From: Euonymus europaeus
Lineage: Eukaryota > Streptophyta > Magnoliopsida > Celastrales > Celastraceae
Reading direction: 5' to 3'
DNA length: 64,000 nucleotides
Assembly: GCA_963580455.1 (NCBI GenBank)
Contig: OY756970.1
Coordinates: forward strand, 19,530,001 to 19,594,000
Below are positions 55,301 through 64,000 of this stretch, piece by piece. The notes under the pieces are model-generated. The model was not told where the DNA came from. It searched no databases and worked only from the letters and a program-made list of their open reading frames with translations. How positions within the stretch are numbered: position 1 is the stretch's first letter; each line of letters opens with the position of its first letter. The position numbers were made by a program, and so were the translations under genes.

Positions 55301-56711
55301 AAACAGTTGGTGATAGTGGTAATTTTACAGCTTGAGTTAAAATTTCCTTGTTCTTGGCTAACAGTAAGAAAATCTAGTCTCCTTTTATGTCCTGAAACTT
55401 TTGCATGTATAGCATGAGTATACGTGTATATCTAATTACCTATTAAATGAAACGTCTTTTGCTCAAATTGCACCCAGTTGGACAGTAAACTTGGAGTTAT
55501 TTTCAGCTTGCATTGTTGCTGTACCTTTATATGTGTTGTTTAAAGGAATATTTTACCGTAGGTTGCTTATCAGTCGATTTGTCAATTTGATTATTGCAGC
55601 TGTTTCACTTTGATGTCCACGAGGATGTTCGTAAGATTGCTGATGCTACAATAGAAAAGGATGAGGTACAGATTGTCTTGTTATTCAGCATACTCTAGTT
55701 TTTTTCTTTCCTTATTTGTTGATATGGTAAATTTTAAATGCCTAATGCTGTCAGCATTGACTGTTCCTTGTACCATTTCGGCTTTATAATCACTGTATTG
55801 TTTATTTATTCCATATCATCTGGCATAACTTTCTCTTGAAAATTCTGCTGATTTGACTGCCTTTTGAGAGAACATGGAGCATGGTTTCTCAGTTGTTCTT
55901 CTGTTCCGTTGCGGGCATAAATCAAAATAAAAAAACAGCCTTTACTCCTTCTGTCTCTGCAATAACTTCGTGGACAGATCAACGAAAGGCCTTATAACAT
56001 CTCCTCTTTAGTCAGGGGAATTGAATTTTTTTTTTGAGATGATTTTATTTAAAGTGAGCCATTCAAATGGGTTCTCAATTTTTTTTTGTGAGATCTCAAT
56101 TCTACTGGGTTTCGGAGGGCAGCCTGAAGGTTTTAGAGCTGCTTATGACTGTTGCAGTTCTTTCTTGTATTTTTCTTTTCCCAGTATGATGTAAGTCAAT
56201 GTAAAGCTCTGTGAAAGATGTTAATGTCTTATAAATTCATTGATAAACCATTGCAATATGGTTGAACCCAACTTCTTTATGGAAGTTTTATGAGCGAGGG
56301 GGATACGGCTCCATACGAATTTGGTTTTCTTGTGATATCTAGTCGTACATTTTGCGGCTACGCTGTGGTTGACTAAAGAATTTCCATTTGCTACAAGTGG
56401 TTAAATATGTTTCTGGGGTTGCCATGGCTCGGATGTACTAAGGTATTCATTCTATCCACTTTGTTTTTGTAACAGTCTCATGCGGGGAAAGTTGTTGAGA
56501 GGCATTGGTATGAGAAGAACAAACATATCTTTCCTGCTTCAAGATGGGAGGTGCTCTCTCTCCTCTTTAATATTCACCTTAGCAGAGCCTTGTAAACTGC
56601 TTGGTGTTTCTTGTATGTTTGTTTCTGACTACCAATGTTTATTACTTCAATTTGTTGCAGATATACGACCCAAGAAGGAAATGGGACCGTTACACCATCC
56701 ATGGAGATTGA
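52395..56711 (+). CDS. XCT: XAP5 family nuclear protein, XAP5 CIRCADIAN TIMEKEEPER
   Basis: Twelve exons: 52395-52565, 52733-52798, 52931-52995, 53097-53188, 54422-54500, 54601-54677, 54759-54820, 54938-55069, 55156-55209, 55600-55665, 56476-56550 and 56661-56711, giving 329 residues. The start [20 protein letters not shown] is the family N-terminus. A Lys/Glu-rich coiled coil ([20 protein letters not shown]) with a basic nuclear signal (KRKKKKIKG) and an acidic linker follow. The XAP5 domain runs from about [12 protein letters not shown] to the end, with [56 protein letters not shown] and [23 protein letters not shown]5/FAM50 proteins are nuclear and, in Arabidopsis, XCT affects the circadian clock, small-RNA pathways and splicing. 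Intron 4 (53189-54421) is long; an additional small exon there cannot be excluded. Confidence 0.93.
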
Positions 56712-57441
56712 TTATTCTTGGGCAAACGTCAGATTATGGTTTTTTTTCAAAATTATTTTTAACAATTTTGGTGCACCCGATTTTAAAGATGCAAAGGTCA
56801 TCCCACAATCCGTATTAAGCCTTTAATAGAAACTAAAATGCTGTTATTAGAAAATAGAAACTAAAATATTATTATTGAACCATTTTTCATAACTTTGGAA
56901 GTTTACTTAGACCCATTTTTTAAGGGATAGGGGCTCATTTGCCCCATTTTTTTTCGAGTACAAGGGCTCATGCCCCATTTCTAAACGGTTAAAAATTACA
57001 CGTCATCGAACTAACGGCCACGTCAGCAATATTTAACGGAAATTGGTTTGAGTGGCTAACGTGGCCTATTTTTATAAGTTGAGGGGTCATTTTGGCTCGA
57101 AAAAAAGTTTAGGGGCCAAAATAATCTAAAATGCGAAGTTCGGGGACTTTTTCGATACTTATCTCATTTTTTTTTTTACAAAAGCTAGTGAAAAACGGCT
57201 TGGGGTTGAACTTTTATGTATCTGTAGCCTGGGATTACTGCAACTTCATTTTCATATTTTGTTTATGGATATTCATGTATAGATAGACACTTCACTTTAA
57301 TTGGGTGAAATAGGGGTCATATTTTGTGGATCTCATGTATATATATTGCAATGCTGCAGTTGGTGGTGGAAAATATGCAATTATTGTGATAATTCTTTGA
57401 ACATATTGCTAATCTATAGACATTGATGGAATGGGGCTTAG
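56712..57441. other. XCT 3' region and repeat-like spacer
   Basis: 56880-57170 contains GGGGCTCATTTGCCCC, GGGGTCATTTTGGC and GGGGCCAAAATAA-type motifs in both orientations, like degenerate transposon-derived repeats common in plants. No gene. Confidence 0.45.
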
Positions 57442-58050
57442 GGGCGTCTATTCGGATTTCGATTCGATTTGGAATTGATTTTGTTACGATATTTTATAAT
57501 TGGTAATCATAAAATATATATATATATATGGTAACCAAATTAAAACAATTGTATTTTTTGTATTGGATCAATTTTCAGTGTCGCATAAACATAATACAGA
57601 ATAACATTACAATTAACTCAAACAGATGAATAACAAAATATTCGTTGAATCTGAAAATATTCTCCTTTTAATTAATTATGACATTGAAAATAATTATTGA
57701 AATTACTTCACTTCATAATAGTTATATTGCGTTGTCAATTTCGATCACCTTTATATTGCGTTGTCAATTTCGATCACCTTTCAAATCCTAATGACAAATT
57801 GAGAATAATATTCGAGCTTAAGTCTTATATTATGGAGTCTTGAGTTATTTGAATAATTAAATCTATAAAACATAAAATCTTATGTAGTTGTTTCAGTTAA
57901 ATCCGAAGTTGAAACCCAATTCGAAAAGATATTTAAAAGATCGAAATTAATAATCAAATTCAAAACCATTAATCGAAAAAAAATTGAAACAAATAACACG
58001 ATTTGAATCGATTCCTTATTACGGATCGAATTTGAAAACCCCGAATGGTG
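57442..58050. mobile_element. Second copy of the 28548-29314 repeat family
   Basis: The left end AGGGGCGTCTATTCGG, then GAATTGATTTTGTTACGATA, and the right end GATCGAATTTGAAAACCCC correspond to the ends of the copy at 28548-29314. Two adjacent copies of TTATATTGCGTTGTCAATTT (near 57722 and 57751) show a small internal tandem duplication. No coding capacity. Confidence 0.5.
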
Positions 58051-58373
58051 CCGGTGGTGTTTGACAAATATGGAATTATTACTATTGATATATTTCACGT
58101 TTCCCTTTTCAATTGGAGTTATGAACCCTAAAAAGATTGGAAAACATACAGTTTAGTTGAAACTTGAAAGTGGAAACACCTGGAAATAACAAGGAGAGAG
58201 AACTTGAGAAAACGTTACCGTTTCGCTTGTTCTCTCAATATTGGACTGGCGAAATATTTTCAGAACACAAATATATATACCCATTTTTGTCCTTACCATT
58301 TGACCCGAGAATCGGAAGACCTAGTTGAGCGGTGGTTCTGTGCTGAGCGTGTTGAGTCCAAGCGCTTGCAGAT

Positions 58374-61300
58374 ATGGCGATGAAGCATTTTAGGGCTTTG
58401 TTCCTGGTCCTCCTCCTCCTTTCCTGTCCTTTTCTTCAAGGTTCATTTTCTCAATTCAGATCTAGATTCATACGCACACTTGCGATATCAACCATCTATG
58501 GTTCTGCTCATGCACGTGTCTTGTGTTTGTTTTAATCTGTTGATATTAGATCGGATTTGATTTGTTAAGGCTGTTGCTTTGAGTCTTTGCCGACTTTGGA
58601 TAGCTGTTTTGCTGGCGATTTTTTTAGTCTTTTTCTCGTTTATGATCCGTTTATTTTTTGGAGTGTTTTTCTGGATTTTGTACGGGCTTTAGTTGATTTT
58701 GAAAGTGGATTTCAGCAAAATCTATATAATTTTATGCTTTTGGTGAGGAATGTACGTTTCAAATATCAAGATATCCACATAGAAAGGCTAAATTTTCCTT
58801 AGTCAATCTCCAAAATTCAATTAAAGCTTCTTTTTGGGAATAGACAGATCAACCTTGAATCAGAAACTAAATGCTTGCTTTCTGGTGTTTTATATGATTG
58901 AATGGTTTGACATTGTTGTACAAGCATGAATTCAATTGTGAATTTAATTTGTTCAATGCGCACTGTTTCTTTAAAGGTATGATTTCGTTTTAGTCGTACT
59001 CGAGTTGACTTTGAGTTGTTCTTTTTGGTAGTTGCAAGGTGTCAGTCTGATTCAGATGCGGAAGTTGCCGAGGCTGTTGAAGGGGGTGATCTTGGGATTG
59101 TGGGTGAGGATGTCCAGGATTATGATGATGGGAATTTTGGCCCAGCTCCAGGAATTGATACAGTTTGTGTGTTCCCAAGAAACAGTGCCAAATGTAAGAA
59201 TTTCATTTAAACTGCACTTAGACCTGTTTATTTATCTTTTGTCAACAGTTGCATGTGTCAAATTTGATTTTAAAACTTTTTTGCAGTGGTCACTCCTGGA
59301 GAAGAGGCTGAATTACTTGTGGGAATGAAAAATGATGGTAATAAAAACCATACTTTGTTACTGTTGTCTGTTGTCTGCTTGTTGTAGGGTACTTGTATAC
59401 TTCTATTCCCATGATGGCATTGGCTTGCTGTTTCTTTTATTGGCTTAATGGAAATATTGTCATGTTTAGAAAAAATAGTTGCCGTCACCTTATGCATGCT
59501 TACTTCTCATTTTTTTGGTGAAATACTCAGAGCTTATTCACTTGCTTATTTGGTGGGATTTACAGGGGAATCAATTGTGAATGTAATCGCAGTTAAGGCT
59601 AGTGTTCATCTACCTCATGATCATCGTCTGCTGGTCCAGAATCTGACTGCTCAGGTAAATTTAAGTTTGCATGAATTGGAATGAGGGGTTTCAAATTCTA
59701 AATAAGTTGAATTTTTGTCATTTTGAGTCGCCTATTCTAACCTTTTCCCCCTCCTTAACTGCTTTTTTTTTGTTTAATTTAATAAAGAGTTTATGAAAAG
59801 GCAGTGCCAAAGGGTGCCTACTGTGTACAACCAGTTAATTGCAGGACACTAAATTACTAAATTGTGTCACGAAGGAGCCAAATCCTCATTTAGATCATTA
59901 ACTATCTTCAGACCAGCAGAAAGTGCTATTATAGCTATTTTCTTTGTGATTTGCTCAGAAATAATCCTTTTTTGTCAGTATAGGCTTTGGTTATTATCGG
60001 GAGCATGAAGGAGTGGAAACATTTTACAATATTTTACCAAAGCCATGATTCTTGGAGAGAAACGAGCTAAAAAAAAAAATCCATTTTGGGTGCTAGGTTA
60101 AACCGAATGGGTGAGTGGATAAATTGGATGACACTATGGTAGTTTATGGGTGATTGCAGTATCAGGGTCTTACTTCTGTAGATATGAGTCCAAAGAGGCC
60201 TTCTGCCCCTACATTAAAGTGGTTACACTTTTCAAAGAAAATTTAAAGTGGGGAAAATAGCAGTGCCTGTTTTGCTTGCTTTTTAGCCTTTTTGAGTTTT
60301 TTTCTTGCATCAAACATAGCCTTCTTCTTTGTTCTGGTCAATTCAGAGATTTGGGTTGGTGGTCCTAATATCATGTTTTAAATTTCTGTTCTTTTTGTTA
60401 AATCCCATAGTTCAATGATGAATATAGAAAGCTTTGTATCAAATGATCATTTATGATGTAGAAGTACCTGTTGTCTACCAATCTACTGCTGGTTCATGCA
60501 GAGTTTGTGTTACGATTTTATTTTTCCCTGAATTGTTATTTTTGTAATCTTCGTAGAGACAGATGCTCTATCCATTATTCATTAATCATCTAATGTTCTT
60601 CTGTGCTCCTTTAATTGGCTTATTTTTGTCTTTTAGCACATTCTTATGCTTTATTTGGTTACTATCATCACTTGGACACCTTAAATCTGATGTTACTCTT
60701 TTGTCTTTGTGCAACTTGTTAGCCCTGAAGCTTTGGTTTATAATTTGGATTGCAAATGGGATTTTGCGTCATATATGCTTAGTTACAGTTTATCATTGCC
60801 TTATTGAACTTTTTCTCGCTCTTATTCTAGGCCTTTGGCAATGCATCTGTGCCAGCTTCAGTTCAGGCGACTTTTCCATACGTATTTGCTGTCAGCAAGT
60901 ATTTGCAGGTGTGTACTTGTGGGGAATTTTGTTCATTTCTTATTATCAATTTTTGAATTGGTTCTGTATATTAGCGAACAAAAAACAAAAGTAATAGAAG
61001 TAGACACTGATTTGTGGAGAGAGAAATTTGGGCTTACCTATTTAACTGCTTTGTGCAGCCTGGAACCTTTGACCTTGTAGGGACCATCTTTTATGAGATT
61101 GACCAGCATCCTTACCAGAGCACATTCTATAATGGTACCATTGAAGTTGTTGAGTCTGGAGGTTTCCTCAGCATCGAGTCATTGTTTCTGTTTACCCTTG
61201 CAATTGCTCTTCTTGTCCTCCTCGGTTTATGGATTCACGGTCAAATACAGTACATTTCCAAGGTATTCATCTGCAGCATGCTATTTTATGCTTATGAGAG

Positions 61301-62201
61301 ATCAATATGCTTATGATTCATTTTCCAGTTCTCCTGGTGAGAGCAACATTATTTCTTGTCATTTTCTTTTTTCAACTTTTTAAAAACACACAAAGGCATG
61401 TACCCTTTGAACTTTGAAGAAACAAACTCATTCAAGTTTACCTGCATTTTTAACATTACTTGGACGAGTATAACTTGATAAGTATTATCAGTAATGGCTG
61501 CTTCTTGGCTATGCTAATTTTATTTCCTATCTATCTTCTTATGTTGTATTTGTAGTTCATTTTTCTTGTATTGTTGCGAATTCCATTCTCTTTTGTGCCC
61601 TGTACTACACTCAGTAGGTAAGTTGAGAGGGAAAGAAACACATACTCTAAACATGAAATGCTTATATTTATTTGCTGGCTTGGTGTTGAAGAGATGAGGG
61701 GGATATAACTTAATCTTATTAATGCTTTACATAATGATGGGAACACTTAATTGCGTTACATATTTACATGTCAATCAAGTTTGTGTCAATGACTCAATGG
61801 TTGAACAGTTGAAGTTCTGTTCGAAACTCTTTTTCCTAATCCATACACTAGCAAGACATTCAAAAGATATGTCAATTACAAAAAGTGGTTTGACAATAAT
61901 ATTTATATTTATTTATTTCCTGTATCTCTACTTGCTAGAAGTCTCTAACTTGTCTACTGTTTTTGTCAGAAAACTAAGAGGACCCAGAAGGTAGAGGTTG
62001 GAACTGGGACTAGAGATGCTTCACTGGATGAATGGCTTCAGGTATGTTATTCGTGAATCTCTAGTCAGTTGGCTCTATTCTTCGTTGATATTCTGGACTT
62101 AATAGAGAATTGTTGCTAATTTGTTTGTTTTATCCTTTCACATTGTCCAGGGCACTGCTTACACCCAATCATTGTCCAGCAAATCTAAGAAGAAGAAGTA
62201 G
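58374..62201 (+). CDS. Translocon-associated protein subunit alpha (TRAP-alpha/SSR1)
   Basis: Eight exons: 58374-58440, 59032-59193, 59287-59337, 59566-59654, 60831-60908, 61059-61262, 61970-62041 and 62151-62201, encoding 257 residues. A signal peptide (MAMKHFRALFLVLLLLSCPF) is split by intron 1, with cleavage likely near Cys26. An acidic lumenal segment follows, then the TRAP-alpha domain with possible N-glycosylation at Asn119 (NLT), Asn127 (NAS) and Asn174 (NGT). A transmembrane helix lies at about 191-208. The cytosolic tail ends SLSSKSKKKK, a Lys-rich ER-retention-like end. TRAP is an ER membrane complex next to Sec61 that helps translocation and folding of secretory proteins. Its neighbours XCT and a cyclophilin recall the Arabidopsis chromosome 2 order. 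All introns are GT-AG. Confidence 0.93.
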
Positions 62202-63339
62202 ATGGAGGAGTTTTCTTACCAGATTTTGCTCATGAGGTAATATGGTGAAGTGCAGACTCGTGTACACGCTTGGCATCCAGGGATTGTAAGAGAGGTCATA
62301 AGTTGGAGTAGTTTTTAAAATTGGACCACAACAGAACTGCCTTGCTGTTGTAGCATGTGGAAATTGCTTAAACTTGAATTAGAGATTCCAAAAGTTAGCC
62401 TTTTTGCAGCAAAATTAACTGTGAAGTTTAGGAAGAAATTTTTTCCCTGAACCTATAAAACTAAATTATAATATCACATGCTTGTTTTTCTTTTTTCATT
62501 CTTGGTACTTTTGAAGGTGTGGATAAATTTTGGGTTATTATTTGATGGTTTTTTTATCGGTCTCCCTATCCCCTGGACTTATTATTGTTTGATGGTTTTT
62601 TTATCATGTGGTCTGTGGTAGAAAAACGTGGTTATTGGATTTTCCGTTTGGCAACATATTGGTCAATGTGAAAAAGGTCAAGTAGGAGTGCTGTAAAATT
62701 TTTACAGCGGGATCTGCTGCGATAGTTTTTTCAGCCATTAAATTAAAAAAAATAAATCGAATATATTTCGAACTTTCGATCATAATTACGAAGAAAATGA
62801 AAGTTCATTTTCTGTTATCCTTTTTTATATGAAAAATATGGGTTTTTATTATCCTCTTTTTTATTTTAAATTTGATTTATATAAATTTTGGGATATTATT
62901 TTCTACAGTTGATAATTTATAATAAAAAAAATTAAATTATTAAAAAATGTGCGCAAAGTTAAAAAATACCTTTGGCAATGTCGCGGATGTACACTACTCC
63001 ATATTATACGTGTTGTGGGAAATCTCCACCGTACATCCTGGTTGGATAATGTTCGGATGGGTCCCAGTGTTTTGTATTCAATCTCACATGGTGACAAGTG
63101 TCCGTTCTTTCCATACCTCATTTAAATCCTCCGCAAAAGACCTACACAGCTATCACATCTCTTACAACGTCGTCGTTTCCAGCATGAATAATAAGGAGCA
63201 TATACCGCCTCGGATCCCTCACTAACCCTCAGTCAAGACCCTAACCCAACCCTAGTTAAATAATCTCACACGATTCCTACACGTGTCAAATTTGAACGGC
63301 CGTGATCAAATTTCCTCTGACATTATCCTCCTCTGTCAC
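62202..63339. other. Spacer and cyclophilin promoter
   Basis: Begins with the TRAP-alpha 3' UTR. 62580-62950 is AT-rich without features. From about 62950 the base composition rises toward the cyclophilin promoter. No gene. Confidence 0.5.
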
Positions 63340-63347
63340 TATATAAA
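63340..63347 (+). promoter_or_regulatory. TATA box of the cyclophilin gene
   Basis: TATATAAA lies 78 bp before the start codon, which fits a leader of roughly 50 nt containing CT-rich sequence. Confidence 0.75.
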
Positions 63348-63424
63348 CCTCCTCGTGCATAAACCCTAACCACACTCGACAAAAAAATCTAGAATTAATT
63401 TCTGTCATTTGCAGCTCTGATTCA

Positions 63425-63946
63425 ATGGCAACCAACCCGAAGGTTTTCTTCGACATGTCGATTGGCGGCCAGCCGGTCGGCAGGATCGTCATGGAACTCT
63501 ACGCTGACACCACCCCTAAGACTGCGGAGAACTTCCGTTCTCTCTGCACCGGGGAGAAGGGCGTAGGCCACATGGGCAAGCCCCTGCACTTCAAGGGCTC
63601 TTCCTTCCACCGCGTGATCCCAGGATTCATGTGCCAGGGAGGAGACTTCACCGCTGGAAACGGCACCGGCGGCGAGTCGATCTATGGTGCGAAGTTCCCC
63701 GATGAGAACTTCCAGAAGAAGCACGAGGGCCCTGGCATCCTCTCCATGGCTAATGCTGGCCCTAACACCAACGGATCTCAGTTCTTCATCTGTACCGCGA
63801 AGACTGATTGGCTGGATGGGAAGCACGTCGTGTTTGGAAAGGTTGTTGAGGGGATGGACGTTGTGAAGGCTGCTGAGAAAGTCGGATCGGGATCTGGAAA
63901 GGTTTCGAAGCCTGTTGTTATCGCCGATTGTGGTCAACTCTCTTAG
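63425..63946 (+). CDS. Cytosolic cyclophilin, peptidyl-prolyl cis-trans isomerase
   Basis: An intronless 173-residue single-domain cyclophilin A type. It starts [20 protein letters not shown] with no targeting signal. The plant-specific loop insert is present ([19 protein letters not shown]). Active-site residues are in [15 protein letters not shown] (catalytic Arg), [19 protein letters not shown] and the [14 protein letters not shown] segment with the Trp for cyclosporin binding. It ends with IADCGQL. It catalyses prolyl isomerisation in protein folding and is usually highly expressed. The coding region is clearly richer in G+C than its surroundings, as is common for this gene, and it produces a long antisense frame that is not a gene. 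Its position beside TRAP-alpha and XCT matches the Arabidopsis CYP19-2 locus recalled from memory. Confidence 0.96.
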   Translation: MATNPKVFFDMSIGGQPVGRIVMELYADTTPKTAENFRSLCTGEKGVGHMGKPLHFKGSSFHRVIPGFMCQGGDFTAGNGTGGESIYGAKFPDENFQKKHEGPGILSMANAGPNTNGSQFFICTAKTDWLDGKHVVFGKVVEGMDVVKAAEKVGSGSGKVSKPVVIADCGQLS

Positions 63947-64000
63947 ATCGCCGGTCTTGATCGCTTACTACGGAGACTCTTATCTATGTAGTAGTTATAA

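Noticed and set aside
63422..63937. 171-residue minus-strand open frame over the cyclophilin gene
   Set aside because: It is the antisense shadow of a GC-richer conserved coding region; no family features and no promoter.

Overview
The window is nuclear DNA from a flowering plant, almost certainly a eudicot. Genes are split by AT-rich GT-AG introns, spacers are AT-rich and full of plant-type transposable elements, and the gene set is plant specific (CRABS CLAW-type YABBY, SPL6-like SBP factor with a miR156 site, CYP85A P450, BIG GRAIN 1-like). No tRNA, rRNA, CRISPR, viral or bacterial operon structure was seen. I rebuilt exons by hand from splice sites and reading frame, and every spliced frame quoted sums to whole codons.

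Layout. 230-2776 (+): 3' part of a Hippo/MST-type kinase (SIK1-like). 4383-6751 (-): organellar RimP-like protein. 7362-10847 (+): CYP85A brassinosteroid C-6 oxidase. 14061-15371 (+): CRABS CLAW-type YABBY. 17355-20704 (-): SPL6-like factor. 23839-28073: complete PIF/Harbinger transposon with ORF1 and a transposase broken by one in-frame TGA. 31458-32372 (-): BIG GRAIN 1-like. 37821-44212 (+): CDC5-like Myb splicing factor with a GC-AG intron carrying a LINE. 45144-45530 (+) and 48034-48429 (-): two related small membrane proteins of unknown function. 52395-56711 (+): XAP5/XCT. 58374-62201 (+): TRAP-alpha. 63425-63946 (+): intronless cyclophilin.

The left half resembles the Arabidopsis chromosome 1 interval holding SIK1, a UPF0090/RimP gene, CRC, SPL6 and a BIG GRAIN 1-like gene. 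The right end resembles the chromosome 2 interval with XCT, TRAP-alpha and a cytosolic cyclophilin (both recalled from memory, not searched). These genes are not an operon. Shared themes are organ growth and patterning (SIK1, CYP85A, CRC, SPL6, BG1), RNA processing (CDC5, XCT) and protein folding or secretion (TRAP-alpha, cyclophilin).

The most unusual items are the near-intact Harbinger element with a single Trp-to-stop lesion, the stop-free 123-nt intron in the RimP-like gene whose retention would insert a hydrophobic 41-residue segment, the GC-AG intron of CDC5 holding a LINE with a 14-bp target duplication, a 1-kb foldback element just upstream of XCT, and a MITE family with a 9-bp target duplication present in two orientations. 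I found no clearly new biochemical system.
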